From: Caproicibacterium argilliputei
GTDB taxonomy: Bacteria > Bacillota > Clostridia > Oscillospirales > Acutalibacteraceae
Length of the DNA stretch: 64,000 bases
Direction of reading: 5' to 3'
NCBI RefSeq assembly: GCF_029211325.2
Contig: NZ_CP135996.1
Location: 620,001-684,000 of the forward strand
Position numbers and translations under genes: made by a program. Position 1 is the stretch's first letter. Each line of letters begins with the position of its first letter. Below the pieces are notes generated by a model. That model worked only from the letters and a program-made list of their open reading frames with translations. It made no database searches and was not told where the DNA came from. Below, in pieces: positions 17,826 through 27,121 of the stretch.

Positions 17826-19322
17826 ATGGGAACAGAGAGCACAATTCCCTTTGACGAGCAGGCATATTTGGCTGAGATTGACCGGGTGGTCGGGCAGGGG
17901 CCGTTTCATGACAACTGGGATTCGCTGGCCGCGTTTGAGCCGCCGCGCTGGTTTCGTGAAGCAAAATTCGGCATTTTCCTGCACTGGGGCATTTACAGTG
18001 TGCCGGCATTCAATAATGAGTGGTACTCGCGCAATATGTACATCCAGGGGAAGCCGGAGTACGAGCACCACCGGGAAACCTACGGCGCGCAGGAACAGTT
18101 CGGCTACAAAGACTTTATTCCGCAGTTTCGTGCGGAAAAGTTTGACGCGGCGCAGTGGGCGGCGCTGTTTCGGCAGGCCGGCGCCAAGTATGTGTTTCCA
18201 GTGGCAGAGCATCATGATGGTTTTCAGATGTATCGCAGTGCACTTTCACACTGGAATGCGTGGGAAATGGGGCCGCACCGCGACATCCTCGGTGAGCTGA
18301 AGCTTGCGCTGGAGGCGCAGGGGCTGACGTTTTGCACGTCGTCGCACCGCGCGGAGCATTGGTTCTTTATGAGTCACGGCAAAGAATTTCCGAGTGACAT
18401 TCATGAGCCGCTGCACCGCGGGGATTTTTACTGGCCCGCCATGCCGGAACCGAATCCTGAAGACCTGCAGAGCAAGCCATACCCTACGGAAGCGTACCTG
18501 ACCGATTGGCTGCTGCGCACCTGTGAGCTGATTGACCGCTATCGCCCTGCCGTGCTGTACTTTGACTGGTGGATTCAGCATGAAGCCTTTAAGCCCTACC
18601 TGCGGCGGCTGGCGGCGTATTACTACAACCGTGGCGCACAGTGGGGCAAACCGACCGCCATTTGCTACAAACATGATTCCATGATGTTTGGCAGCGGTGT
18701 GGTGGAGGTGGAGCGCGGCAAATTTGCACAGGCGCAGCCGTTCTTCTGGCAGTCTGATACCGCCATTGCAAACAATTCCTGGTGCTATACGGATTCCCTG
18801 GATTATAAAACACCGCGTCAGATTCTGCTGGAGCTGGTGGATATCGTCAGCAAAAACGGCAACTTGCTGCTGAATGTCGGGCCGAAGTCCGACGGCACCA
18901 TTCCGGACACCGACCAGAAAATCCTGCGGGAAGTCGGCGGTTGGCTGCAGGTGAACGGCGAGGCGATTTATGGCAGCCGCCCGTGGCGCAAGTGCGGCGA
19001 GGGGCCGACCAAAGAGGCGCAGGGGCAGTTTACAGACAGTCAGGAGCCTGCATACACGCCGGCGGATATCCGCTTCACGGTACACGGCGGCAGCCTGTAC
19101 TGCACAGTTCTGCGCTGGCCGGAAGACGGCTGTGTGACCGTGCGCTCCCTGAGACTGCCTGAAAACCAAAATATTCCGGAGTTCCACGGTCTGATTCAGA
19201 AGCTGTCGGTGCTGGGCTGCACGGAAAAGCCAAAGTGGACGCGCGATACCGCGGGGCTGCACCTGCAGGCGCCATTTATGAAAAGCGCATACCCGGTGGT
19301 CATCAAAGTGGAAATGCAGTAA
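17826..19322 (+). CDS. Alpha-L-fucosidase (GH29)
   Basis: 498 residues, no signal peptide, so cytoplasmic. GH29 features: LHWGIYSVPAFNNEWY near the N terminus, the probable nucleophile Asp in VLYFDWWIQHEAF, and the conserved NLLLNVGPKSDGTIP segment before a C-terminal beta-sandwich. It removes L-fucose from imported glycans. ATG at 17826 has AAAGGTGA 6 bp upstream; a GTG at 17817 overlapping the esterase stop is possible. A bidirectional terminator follows. Confidence 0.9.
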   Translation: MGTESTIPFDEQAYLAEIDRVVGQGPFHDNWDSLAAFEPPRWFREAKFGIFLHWGIYSVPAFNNEWYSRNMYIQGKPEYEHHRETYGAQEQFGYKDFIPQFRAEKFDAAQWAALFRQAGAKYVFPVAEHHDGFQMYRSALSHWNAWEMGPHRDILGELKLALEAQGLTFCTSSHRAEHWFFMSHGKEFPSDIHEPLHRGDFYWPAMPEPNPEDLQSKPYPTEAYLTDWLLRTCELIDRYRPAVLYFDWWIQHEAFKPYLRRLAAYYYNRGAQWGKPTAICYKHDSMMFGSGVVEVERGKFAQAQPFFWQSDTAIANNSWCYTDSLDYKTPRQILLELVDIVSKNGNLLLNVGPKSDGTIPDTDQKILREVGGWLQVNGEAIYGSRPWRKCGEGPTKEAQGQFTDSQEPAYTPADIRFTVHGGSLYCTVLRWPEDGCVTVRSLRLPENQNIPEFHGLIQKLSVLGCTEKPKWTRDTAGLHLQAPFMKSAYPVVIKVEMQ

Positions 19323-19324
19323 AT

Positions 19325-19372
19325 GAAAAAACCTGCTGCGGGAAGTATGGATTCCCGCAGCAGGTTTTTTAT
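19325..19372. terminator. Bidirectional terminator between convergent genes
   Basis: AAAAAACCTGCTGCGGGAA and its perfect complement around a 7-nt loop, with T runs in both directions. It separates the plus-strand fucosidase from the minus-strand YeiH gene. Confidence 0.92.
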
Positions 19373-19392
19373 GCTTTCATAGAGAAGCTGTT

Positions 19393-20403
19393 TTACCAAA
19401 TACCCAGAAAACGCTGCATCAGCAGGCTGACGCAACTGATGGCAACCCAACAGCAGAAGCCGAGGAAAATCGGCTTGGCACCTGTTTTAATCAATTTCAC
19501 AATGTGTGTGTTTAAACCGATGGCGGCCATTGCCATCACAATGAAAAATTTGCTCAGCCATGTCAGCGGGCCTGTCACCGCAGCCGGAAAGGAGAAAACC
19601 GTGGTTGCGACCGAAGCAAGAACAAAGAACAGGACAAACCAAGGGAAAATTTTTCGCAGCTGCACTTTGCTTGCGCCGGATGCTTCTTCACAACGGCGCG
19701 TACGAATCAGGGAAAGCACCAGCGTGATGGGAATAATGGCCAGTGTCCGTGTCATTTTAACGATTGCCGCGCTGTTCAGCGTGTTGCTGCCGTGGATTCC
19801 GTCCCAAGCGGTTGCCGCTGCCGTGACAGAAGAGGTGTCGTTGACGGCAGTACCGGCAAACAGACCGAATCCGGTATTAGAAAGGCCGAGCGCGCCGCCG
19901 AGTGCCGGAAAAATTATGGCGGCAATGACGTTAAAAAGAAAGATTACAGAAATTGACTGCGCAATTTCTTCATCGTTTGCATCAATGACCGGTGCGGTTG
20001 CCGCAATGGCAGAACCGCCGCAAATGGAGGAACCGACGCCAACGAGAACAGCGCTGTTTTCTGGAATTTTCAGAATTTTATAAAGCAGATACGATGTCAG
20101 CAGAGAGGTGGAGATGGTTGCCGCAATAATGGGGAGGGACTGCTTTCCCTCTGCCAGCACATCTGCCAGATTCATACCGAACCCCAGCAGAACAACTGCA
20201 GTCTGGAGAATTTTCTTGGAGGTAAAGTTGATGCCAGGGTCAAGGGATGTCCGCTTTTTCAGCAGTAGTGCCAGCACCATGCCAATGAGAATGGCAAACA
20301 CCGGACCGCCAATCACCGGGAAAAGCGTGCCCAGCAGCATGGCGGGTACGGCGATGGCAAAGCAGAGCAGCAGACCCTTTCCGTTTTGTTTCAAAAAGTT
20401 CAT
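19393..20403 (-). CDS. yeiH: YeiH/UPF0324 family membrane protein (putative sulfate exporter family)
   Basis: 336 residues, about ten membrane segments. The family start is seen as [16 protein letters not shown] and [17 protein letters not shown], and the middle has [17 protein letters not shown]. The exact transported ion is not firmly established for the family. The ribosome site GAAAGGAAGG precedes the start. A LysR gene is transcribed divergently, the same pairing as yeiE-yeiH in enterobacteria, so that regulator probably controls it. Confidence 0.88.
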   Translation of the reverse strand: MNFLKQNGKGLLLCFAIAVPAMLLGTLFPVIGGPVFAILIGMVLALLLKKRTSLDPGINFTSKKILQTAVVLLGFGMNLADVLAEGKQSLPIIAATISTSLLTSYLLYKILKIPENSAVLVGVGSSICGGSAIAATAPVIDANDEEIAQSISVIFLFNVIAAIIFPALGGALGLSNTGFGLFAGTAVNDTSSVTAAATAWDGIHGSNTLNSAAIVKMTRTLAIIPITLVLSLIRTRRCEEASGASKVQLRKIFPWFVLFFVLASVATTVFSFPAAVTGPLTWLSKFFIVMAMAAIGLNTHIVKLIKTGAKPIFLGFCCWVAISCVSLLMQRFLGIW

Positions 20404-20450
20404 TGTATGTTTCCTTCCTTTCTACAGCAAGTATCATAACACGCTTCTTC

Positions 20451-20482
20451 GATAAAATAAAATTATAAATATTTATTTTATC
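20451..20482. promoter_or_regulatory. Inverted repeat between yeiH and its LysR regulator
   Basis: GATAAAATAAA and TTTATTTTATC are perfect 11-bp arms separated by 10 bp in the 117-bp divergent gap. This suits a LysR-type operator. A TATAAT at 20495-20500 may be the -10 of the regulator. Confidence 0.55.
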
Positions 20483-20520
20483 ATCAATTTGTTTTATAAT
20501 AGAAAGCAGGAGGCGATGCT

Positions 20521-21405
20521 ATGCTGGATTATCGGATGGAAACATTTTTTACAGTCTGCCAAACTATGAACTTTACACACGCGGCACAGCGGCTGCATCT
20601 TACGCAGCCGGCGGTATCCCACCAGATTCAGCAGCTGGAAGAGCTATATCAGGTTAAGCTGTTTGAAAATCACGGAAAGAAGCTGACCCTGACACCGGCC
20701 GGCCGCGCGCTGCAGTCCGCTGCGGTTACCATGCGGCACGATTCGCTGCTGCTTGCACAGCAACTGCGGCAGATTGACGGCGGGGCGCGGCAGATGATAT
20801 TTGGCGCTACGCTTACGGCGGGACCTTATGCAATTCTGCCGCCGCTGCTGCGGTATCTGCAGGCGAACCCACAGCTGAATTTGAGACTGGTAATTGCGGA
20901 TACGACCGACCTGCTGACACAAATTGAGCAGGGGAAAATTGACTTTGCCGTAGTCGAAGGTTTTTTTCCGAAAAAGGAGTATGAAGCGATTCCCTATGCG
21001 CGAGAAACGTTTGTCGCCGTCTGCGCGCAGGACTATGTTTTCCACCGGTCGGTGGAAACCGTGGAGGATTTGCTGGAAGAGCGACTGCTGGTGCGGGAAA
21101 AAGGCTCCGGCACACGTAGTATTTTGGAAACCTATCTGCACAGCCGCAACCTGATGCTGGAGGATTTTCCGCATTGGGCGGAGGTGAACAGTATTCTGAT
21201 GCTGAAGCAGATGGCCTGTGCGGGCTGCGGTGTGACTTTTCTGTATGAAACCGCGGTACAGGAGGAACTGCAAAACGGCTTGCTGCGGCGCGTCCCGCTG
21301 CGGGATTTTTCGCTGGCACACGATTTTTCGTTTGTCTGGCGGCGCGGGAGCGTTTTTTCTGCGCACTATCGGCAGATTTTTGAGGACTTCTGTGCGCTGC
21401 GGTGA
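20521..21405 (+). CDS. LysR-family transcriptional regulator
   Basis: 294 residues. The winged helix is seen at FFTVCQTMNFTHAAQRLHLTQPAVSHQIQQLE, followed by a substrate-binding domain (RQMIFGATLTAGPYAI, KGSGTRSILE). The ATG follows AGGAGGC. Divergent to yeiH and probably its regulator, with the inverted repeat between them as the likely site. The effector cannot be read from the sequence. Confidence 0.88.
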   Translation: MLDYRMETFFTVCQTMNFTHAAQRLHLTQPAVSHQIQQLEELYQVKLFENHGKKLTLTPAGRALQSAAVTMRHDSLLLAQQLRQIDGGARQMIFGATLTAGPYAILPPLLRYLQANPQLNLRLVIADTTDLLTQIEQGKIDFAVVEGFFPKKEYEAIPYARETFVAVCAQDYVFHRSVETVEDLLEERLLVREKGSGTRSILETYLHSRNLMLEDFPHWAEVNSILMLKQMACAGCGVTFLYETAVQEELQNGLLRRVPLRDFSLAHDFSFVWRRGSVFSAHYRQIFEDFCALR

Positions 21406-21562
21406 GCTGATGGGTTTTCCATGTGTGTCGGATAATCACAGCAGGATGCGCGCAGAATAGTGGTACGGCTTTCACAGCCAAAAGGAGAACAGCAGGGCAG
21501 CCGATGCCGCTGCGGAGTCTGTGAGGCTTTTCTTTATACAGAAATGTACCAGGGGGCAGCGC

Positions 21563-21591
21563 TTGACAAGTTTTGTGTTTTCCCGTATAAT
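21563..21591 (+). promoter_or_regulatory. Promoter of the riboswitch-controlled ATPase gene
   Basis: TTGACA at 21563-21568, 17 bp, TATAAT at 21586-21591: both boxes consensus. The transcript would start near 21598, just before the riboswitch. Confidence 0.92.
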
Positions 21592-21603
21592 AGCTCTTGT
21601 CTT

Positions 21604-21735
21604 CTTAAAGGGAGTAGTTTGAAAATGCACTGCCAACACCTCGGCCTTACAGCCTGGCAGTGTGTGCCGAATTCGGTAACAAGACTTTTCGATGACTGTT
21701 CATCTTTGCGTGAACGGTTGGCGATAAGTCTTTTT
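21604..21735 (+). ncRNA. yybP-ykoY (Mn2+-sensing) riboswitch with terminator platform
   Basis: The aptamer has the conserved AAAGGGAGTAG side, a long stem CACTGCCA/TGGCAGTG (21629-21636 with 21655-21662), and the second conserved side GGTAACAAGACTTTT. AAGACTT (21681-21687) is also complementary to AAGTCTT (21726-21732), which runs into TTTTTATT and would form a terminator. So when Mn2+ holds AAGACTT in the aptamer the terminator should not form, giving an ON switch, as known for this class. It lies between a consensus promoter and a P-type ATPase. Confidence 0.8.
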
Positions 21736-21774
21736 TATTGCCTGCCGCACGCGCTAAAAAAAGGAGCGTATCAA

Positions 21775-24399
21775 ATGGCAGACAATTTTTACAACCTTTC
21801 CGCAGCAGAAGCCCTGCAGAAAGAAAAGACCGGCGCACAGGGGCTGACCGCTGCACAGGCGGCGGAACGCCTCGCGCAGTTTGGCCCCAACAAGCTGGAC
21901 GAGGGCAAGCGCAAAAGCACCTTTGTGGTGTTTTTGGAGCAGTTTAAAGACTTGCTGGTCGCCATCCTGGCGGTGGCGGCAATCATCTCTATGATTTCCG
22001 GTCAGGTGGAAAGCACCATCGTCATTTTTGCGGTGTTGATTCTCAATGCGATTTTGGGTACGGTGCAGTATGTGAAGGCGGAAAAGTCCCTTGCCAGCTT
22101 AAAGGCGATGTCCACCCCCACTGCCAAAGTCCTGCGGGGCGGCACCCGCATGGAGGTGCCCTCCGAGCAGGTGGTGCCCGGCGACATCGTGCTGTTGGAG
22201 GCGGGCGATTTGGTCGTGGCGGACGGCCGCGTGGCAGAGAATTTTTCGCTGAAAGTGAATGAAAGCTCGCTGACCGGCGAAAGCGTGGATGTGGAAAAGT
22301 CGGAAGAAACGCTTTTGCAGGAGAAGGTGGCGCTCGGTGACCGCAAAAACATGGTTTTTTCCGGCTCGCTGGTTACGTACGGACGCGCTTCCGTGGTGGT
22401 GACCGGCACCGGTATGCAGACGGAACTCGGTAAAATTGCCGCGTTGATGAACCAAACTGAGCAGCGGCGTACCCCCCTGCAGAAAAGTTTGGATGATTTC
22501 AGTAAGAAGCTTTCGATAGTCATTATGGCAATCAGCGCTGTGGTGTTCCTGCTTTCTGTATTCCGCACGCATATGCCCATTTTGGATTCGCTGATGTTCG
22601 CTGTAGCGCTGGCGGTTGCCGCCATTCCGGAGGCGCTTTCTTCCATTGTAACCATCGTGCAGGCGGTCGGCACCCAGAAGATGGCGAAGCAGCACGCCAT
22701 TATTAAAGATTTAAAAGCGGTGGAAACACTCGGCTCCGTGTCGGTCATCTGCTCTGACAAAACCGGTACGCTCACGCAGAACCGGATGTGCGTACAGAAA
22801 ATTTATGCTGACCATGCCATGCTGGACGGCAAAGATTTGGAACTGGCAAACGACCCGCAGCGATTGCTGCTGAAGACTGCCCTGCTGGCGAGTGACGCAA
22901 CAGAAGATGAGGAAGCGGGCACGGCCATTGGCGACCCGACCGAAGTGGCACTGGTGCATTTGGGCAGCCTGTTCGGTGTGGAGGAAACCACTTACCGGAA
23001 GCAGCATCCCCGCCTGCGCGAGTTAACGTTTGACTCGAACCGCAAGCTGATGAGTACGCTGCACGAAATTGACGGCAAACCGACCCTGCTGACCAAGGGC
23101 GCGATTGACGTGCTGCTGCAGCGTTCTACCCATCTGTTTACCAGTGACGGCATTGTGCCGATGACAGACAGCGAGCGTGCCGAGATTGCGCGCGTGAATC
23201 AGGAGCTTTCCGAGCAGGGTCTGCGCGTGCTGGCGTTTGCCTGCCGCGAACTGCCGGAAGTGCGCGACCTGACATTTGAAGATGAAAATGCCTTTATCTT
23301 TATCGGGTTAATTTCCATGATTGACCCGCCGCGCGAGGAGTCTGTGCAGGCGGTTGCCGACGCCAAGCGCGCGGGAATCCGCACTGTGATGATTACCGGC
23401 GACCACAAGGTGACGGCGGCCGCGATTGCGAAGCAAATCGGCATTTTCGAGGATGGCGACCTGGCGGTCAACGGCACGGAGCTGGACGCTATGACTGACG
23501 AGGAACTGGACAAAAAGCTGCCGAATATTGCGGTGTACGCCCGCGTTTCTCCTGAACATAAAATCCGCATAGTCACGGCGTGGCAGCGGCGCGGATGTAT
23601 CGTGTCCATGACCGGAGACGGTGTAAATGACGCGCCTGCGCTCAAGCAGGCGGACATCGGCGTGGCCATGGGCATTACCGGCACTGAGGTCAGCAAGGAT
23701 GCCGCCTCGATGATTCTTTCGGACGACAATTTCGCGACCATTGTCAAAGCAGTTGTAAACGGCAGAAGTGTGTTTGCAAACATCAAAAATTCCATCCAGT
23801 TTTTGCTTTCGGGCAATATGTCCGCCATTCTGTGTGTGCTGTTTACGTCCCTGATGATGCTGCCGGTGCCGTTTGCGCCGGTGCACCTGCTCTTTATTAA
23901 CCTGCTGACCGACAGCCTGCCCGCCATTGCCATTGGCATGGAACCGGCGCGGCGCGGCCTGCTGGACCAGAAACCGCGCAACCCGAAGGAGTCCATTTTA
24001 AACGGCAGCCTGCTGCGCAAAATCTTCGGGCAGGGTTTGCTGATTGCTGTCTTTGTGATGCTCGCGTTTTACAGCGGCTACTCCGCGGGCGGCGCGGCAC
24101 TTGCCAGCACCATGGCATTTGCGACGCTGACGCTTGCGCGCTTGTTCCACGGCTTTAACTGTCGCGGCCGCGCGTCCATTTTCCGTTTGAAATTCACCTC
24201 AAACCCTTACTCGCTGCTGGCGTTCTTTGCCGGAGTGGCACTGCTGGCACTGGTGCTGTTCGTTCCGGCAATGGAGGGACTGTTCCTGGTGGCGCCGCTG
24301 ACCGGCGAACACGCCATGCAGATTCTACTGCTTGCGTTTGCGCCGACCCTGCTGATTCAGGTCTTTAAGGGTATCCGCGACCGTGTGGAAAAAGCATAA
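21775..24399 (+). CDS. P-type cation-transporting ATPase (P2A, Ca2+/Mn2+ type)
   Basis: 874 residues. N-terminal cation-ATPase domain (LTAAQAAERLAQFGPNKLDEG), actuator motif TGES, phosphorylated Asp328 in CSDKTGTLT, nucleotide-domain and hinge motifs TGDHKVTAAA and TGDGVNDAPALKQADIG, and C-terminal membrane helices: a complete P2A pump. P2A enzymes export Ca2+; the upstream Mn2+ riboswitch indicates that this one protects against manganese excess, as described for other pumps under this riboswitch. ATG at 21775 follows AAAGGAGCG. Confidence 0.92.
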   Translation: MADNFYNLSAAEALQKEKTGAQGLTAAQAAERLAQFGPNKLDEGKRKSTFVVFLEQFKDLLVAILAVAAIISMISGQVESTIVIFAVLILNAILGTVQYVKAEKSLASLKAMSTPTAKVLRGGTRMEVPSEQVVPGDIVLLEAGDLVVADGRVAENFSLKVNESSLTGESVDVEKSEETLLQEKVALGDRKNMVFSGSLVTYGRASVVVTGTGMQTELGKIAALMNQTEQRRTPLQKSLDDFSKKLSIVIMAISAVVFLLSVFRTHMPILDSLMFAVALAVAAIPEALSSIVTIVQAVGTQKMAKQHAIIKDLKAVETLGSVSVICSDKTGTLTQNRMCVQKIYADHAMLDGKDLELANDPQRLLLKTALLASDATEDEEAGTAIGDPTEVALVHLGSLFGVEETTYRKQHPRLRELTFDSNRKLMSTLHEIDGKPTLLTKGAIDVLLQRSTHLFTSDGIVPMTDSERAEIARVNQELSEQGLRVLAFACRELPEVRDLTFEDENAFIFIGLISMIDPPREESVQAVADAKRAGIRTVMITGDHKVTAAAIAKQIGIFEDGDLAVNGTELDAMTDEELDKKLPNIAVYARVSPEHKIRIVTAWQRRGCIVSMTGDGVNDAPALKQADIGVAMGITGTEVSKDAASMILSDDNFATIVKAVVNGRSVFANIKNSIQFLLSGNMSAILCVLFTSLMMLPVPFAPVHLLFINLLTDSLPAIAIGMEPARRGLLDQKPRNPKESILNGSLLRKIFGQGLLIAVFVMLAFYSGYSAGGAALASTMAFATLTLARLFHGFNCRGRASIFRLKFTSNPYSLLAFFAGVALLALVLFVPAMEGLFLVAPLTGEHAMQILLLAFAPTLLIQVFKGIRDRVEKA

Positions 24400-24420
24400 A
24401 ATATCGGAGATTTTTAGAAT

Positions 24421-24461
24421 GAGAGCTGCCGCAGGTGTATTTTCCTGCGGCGGCTCTTTTC
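24421..24461 (+). terminator. Intrinsic terminator after the P-type ATPase
   Basis: GAGCTGCCGCAGG and CCTGCGGCGGCTC arms around an 8-nt loop, then TTTTC. Confidence 0.88.
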
Positions 24462-24516
24462 GGAATTTCGGAAGTATGGTATGCTTGTGGGAGAGAAAAG
24501 GGAAGGGGGCGCAGTC

Positions 24517-25005
24517 ATGCGGTCTTTTTTGCCGTACCACTCGCCGGTCGGCACGCTTTGGGTGATGGAAAACGGACAGGCAATTACGGAAATCAGAAAA
24601 AGCGAAACACCGCCCGCCATAGGGATACAGCAGGAAACACAGTTGCTGCAAATGGCGGTGCAGCAGCTGCAAGCGTACTTTGCAGGCAAGCGGAAAGTGT
24701 TTTCCCTGCCGCTTGCTCCGAAGGGAACGCCGTTTCAAAAGCGGGTGTGGCGTACCCTGCTGCAGATTCCCTATGGGGAAACACGCAGCTACGGGCAGAT
24801 TGCGCAGGCAGTGGGAAACCCAAAAGCTTGCCGGGCAGTCGGCATGGCGAATCACCGCAACCCGATTTTGCTTGTGGTGCCGTGCCACCGTGTCATCGGC
24901 AAAAACGGTTCGCTGACCGGCTACGGCGGCGGGCTAAAAACCAAAGCCTACCTGCTGCAGCTGGAGCAGGGTGACCGGAAAGGAATCCTGTATGGAAATT
25001 TTTGA
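24517..25005 (+). CDS. ogt: Methylated-DNA-protein cysteine methyltransferase
   Basis: 162 residues. The alkyl-accepting Cys123 lies in VVPCHRVIG, preceded by the winged-helix part GTPFQKRVWRTLLQIPYGET and followed by the GYGGGLKTK loop. It transfers methyl groups from O6-methylguanine to itself in a single-turnover reaction. ATG at 24517 has GGAAGGGGG 7 bp upstream. It overlaps the AlkD-like gene by 14 bp, so the two repair genes are coupled. Confidence 0.93.
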   Translation: MRSFLPYHSPVGTLWVMENGQAITEIRKSETPPAIGIQQETQLLQMAVQQLQAYFAGKRKVFSLPLAPKGTPFQKRVWRTLLQIPYGETRSYGQIAQAVGNPKACRAVGMANHRNPILLVVPCHRVIGKNGSLTGYGGGLKTKAYLLQLEQGDRKGILYGNF

Positions 25006-25702
25006 GTTGGAGCAAATCCTACACACGCTTGCAGAGCCGTCTTACTGTGCATTTTCCGGCAGACTGCTTCCGCCGGAGGCGGCACAGAGGCTGCTCGGCG
25101 TGCGCCTGCCGCATCTGCGAAAAATCGCCCGGGAACTGGCCCGCGAAGACTGGCGAACGTTTCTGCGGGGGTGCCCGGACGATTACTTTGAGGAAACGAT
25201 GCTGCAGGGGATGGTCATTGGCTGCGCAAAAGCGGAGCCGCAGGAAACCCTTGCATATGTACAAAATTTTGTGCCGAAAATCAATAACTGGTCAGTGTGC
25301 GACAGCTTCTGCGCTGGGCTGCGGGTGGCGCGCAGGGCGCCAGAGCCAGTTTGGCGGTTTTTGCAGCCGTATCTGGCAGACGAACGTGAATACTTTGCAC
25401 GCTTCGGGCTGGTGATGCTGCTGGCTCACTTTGCGGATACAGACCACGCACAGGCGGCGCTGCAGCGGATTGATCGGATGACCAGCCGGGCATACTATGC
25501 ACAGATGGCGGCGGCGTGGGCGGTGTCAGTTTACTATGTGCACTGCCCGGAAATAACGACTGCGTACCTGCACAGCAGTCGTCTGGATGCGTTTACCTAC
25601 CGAAAAGCGCTGCAGAAAATCACCGAGTCCAACCGCGTGCCGCAGGCACAGCGGGAAGCCATCCGCGCGGGGCTGCGGTCCTCAGCCCAGTTTCATCTGT
25701 GA
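24992..25702 (+). CDS. AlkD-like DNA alkylation repair protein
   Basis: 236 residues, almost all helical, as in HEAT-repeat AlkC/AlkD glycosylases. The family Asp region is visible as INNWSVCDSFCAGLR. AlkD removes bulky or positively charged alkylated bases. ATG at 24992 has AAAGGA about 7 bp upstream and lies inside the end of ogt. Its 3' end overlaps the convergent kinase-like gene by 21 bp. Confidence 0.82.
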   Translation: MEIFELEQILHTLAEPSYCAFSGRLLPPEAAQRLLGVRLPHLRKIARELAREDWRTFLRGCPDDYFEETMLQGMVIGCAKAEPQETLAYVQNFVPKINNWSVCDSFCAGLRVARRAPEPVWRFLQPYLADEREYFARFGLVMLLAHFADTDHAQAALQRIDRMTSRAYYAQMAAAWAVSVYYVHCPEITTAYLHSSRLDAFTYRKALQKITESNRVPQAQREAIRAGLRSSAQFHL

Positions 25703-26293
25703 TGCGCGCAGAATCAACTGTGCGGCGTTGTCCAGACCAATGCTGCCGGTGTTGAGACACAGGTCGTAGTTTTCCGGGCTGCCCCACTTGGCGCCAGTGT
25801 AAAAGTTGCAGTAAGCGGCGCGGCGCTTGTCGACTTTGGCAACAATGTCGCCTGCCTTTTGTGTGTCAACACCGTATTCCTCAATGGTACGCTGCACGCG
25901 CAGCTTCCGGTCTGCATAGAGGTACACTTTGAACACGTGCGGAAAGTCGCGCAGAATATAGTCCGCGCAGCGACCGACGATGATGCACGGCCCTTTTCTG
26001 GCGGCTTCCTGGATAATCTGTGTCTGCAGTAGAAACAGCTGGTCATTCAGGGGCAGGTTCGCGGCGGTGCCGGGCATGGCGTAAGAGTAGTTGCCCATCA
26101 CCAGGGAGTACAGCAGACTGCTGGTGTGGCGTTCATCAGCTTTCTGAAATACTTCTTCGCTCATGCCGCTTTTTTTAGCAGCAAGTGCAACCAGTTCTTT
26201 GTCATAGTAAGGCAACTCCAGTTTTTCAGCAAGGGCGCGGCCAATTCGGCGGCCGCCGCTTCCATACTGGCGGGCAATGGTAATGACAGGCAT
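25682..26293 (-). CDS. Cytidylate kinase-like family protein
   Basis: 203 residues. P-loop ITIARQYGSGGRRIG at the N terminus, then LPYYDKELVALAA and the segment IIVGRCADYIL, all typical of the Cmk-like family (AAA_26 type) found widely in Clostridia beside true cytidylate kinase. The real substrate is not established. ATG at 26293 follows GAGGTG; a GTG at 26302 is an alternative. An AT-rich dyad (26318-26349) lies in the promoter region shared with the next plus-strand genes. Confidence 0.8.
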   Translation of the reverse strand: MPVITIARQYGSGGRRIGRALAEKLELPYYDKELVALAAKKSGMSEEVFQKADERHTSSLLYSLVMGNYSYAMPGTAANLPLNDQLFLLQTQIIQEAARKGPCIIVGRCADYILRDFPHVFKVYLYADRKLRVQRTIEEYGVDTQKAGDIVAKVDKRRAAYCNFYTGAKWGSPENYDLCLNTGSIGLDNAAQLILRASQMKLG

Positions 26294-26434
26294 GGTGGGC
26301 ACCTCGTTTCTGGTGAAAATTTATAAAATATAATTGTATATTATAAATTGTTTATCGCAAAATGTCAACTACTTGACAACACAGAGAATTCATCCTAAAA
26401 TGACTCTAAGAAAATGTGAGAGAAGGACAAGCAA

Positions 26435-26614
26435 ATGGATACACCGTTTTGGAAAAAGGTCGGCGCGTTTGCGCTTTTTATTGTTGTAATTGTTCTGCTT
26501 TGCAATGTACTTTCCTTTGTCTTTAGGATTGCAATGCTTGTCGTGGCGGTTGTGCTGACCGTTGCTTTGGTTGCTTATATTGTTGAGCACCTGAAAAAGA
26601 AGCGGAATGGATGA
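26435..26614 (+). CDS. Small membrane protein, unknown
   Basis: 59 residues: short basic N terminus (MDTPFWKKVG), a hydrophobic stretch of roughly 40 residues that could be two membrane helices, and a basic end (HLKKKRNG). AGAAGGA lies 7 bp upstream of the ATG and the next gene starts 6 bp after the stop, so they form one unit. No family recognised. Confidence 0.6.
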   Translation: MDTPFWKKVGAFALFIVVIVLLCNVLSFVFRIAMLVVAVVLTVALVAYIVEHLKKKRNG

Positions 26615-26620
26615 TGGAAA

Positions 26621-26956
26621 ATGCAGATTGCAGTGTATGTGGTTCCAATAGCGGCGATGGCAGTGCTGCTGCTGCTGGCGGTGCAATTAGTGCGCGGACG
26701 CGCCGGCAGAGTTGCAGCGCTGTTCAGCAGTGTGCCTGCCGACAAAAAAAAGAAGGCTGACCAATGGCGGACGGGTCGCTTTTTGGGCAAATGTCTGTTT
26801 GCGGAGACCGGCTGCCTGTTGCTGCTCTTTGCAGGTGCATGGTTGGCGCAGATTTGGTTGATGATTGCAGGCCTGCTGGCAGTGGTGGCTGTGACGGGTG
26901 GGGCATTCCTGCTGGTGGCAAGGGATGGCCGTTCTGCTCAGAAAAAAGCGCCGTAA
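26621..26956 (+). CDS. Small membrane protein, DUF3784-like
   Basis: 111 residues with three hydrophobic segments (about 3-22, 57-80, 82-103) and a soluble loop containing PADKKKKADQWRTGRFLGK. The layout resembles DUF3784-type proteins, but the family assignment is tentative. Likely translated together with the 59-residue protein upstream. Confidence 0.55.
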   Translation: MQIAVYVVPIAAMAVLLLLAVQLVRGRAGRVAALFSSVPADKKKKADQWRTGRFLGKCLFAETGCLLLLFAGAWLAQIWLMIAGLLAVVAVTGGAFLLVARDGRSAQKKAP

Positions 26957-26977
26957 ACGCATTTTTTGAAAAAAAGC

Positions 26978-27006
26978 TTGCTTTTTCTGCGAAACTGCAG
27001 TATAAT
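26978..27006 (+). promoter_or_regulatory. Promoter of the tRNA-Val gene
   Basis: TTGCTT at 26978-26983, 17 bp, TATAAT at 27001-27006, 31 bp upstream of the tRNA. Confidence 0.7.
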
Positions 27007-27037
27007 AAACAAGCGCTGTTGAGAAGAAATAATATTT

Positions 27038-27114
27038 GGACGTTTAGCTCAGCTGGCTAGAGCATCCGCTTGACGTGCGGAAGGTCATAGGTTCGAGTCC
27101 TATAACGTCCACCA
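27038..27114 (+). tRNA. tRNA-Val (anticodon GAC)
   Basis: Full cloverleaf with encoded CCA: acceptor GGACGTT/AACGTCC, D arm AGCTCAGCTGGCTAGAGC, anticodon stem TCCGC/GCGGA around TTGACGT (anticodon GAC), T arm with GGTTCGAGTCC. No intrinsic terminator follows; foreign sequence starts directly after CCA, which fits integration of a conjugative element at the tRNA 3' end. Confidence 0.95.
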
Positions 27115-27121
27115 AAAATTG

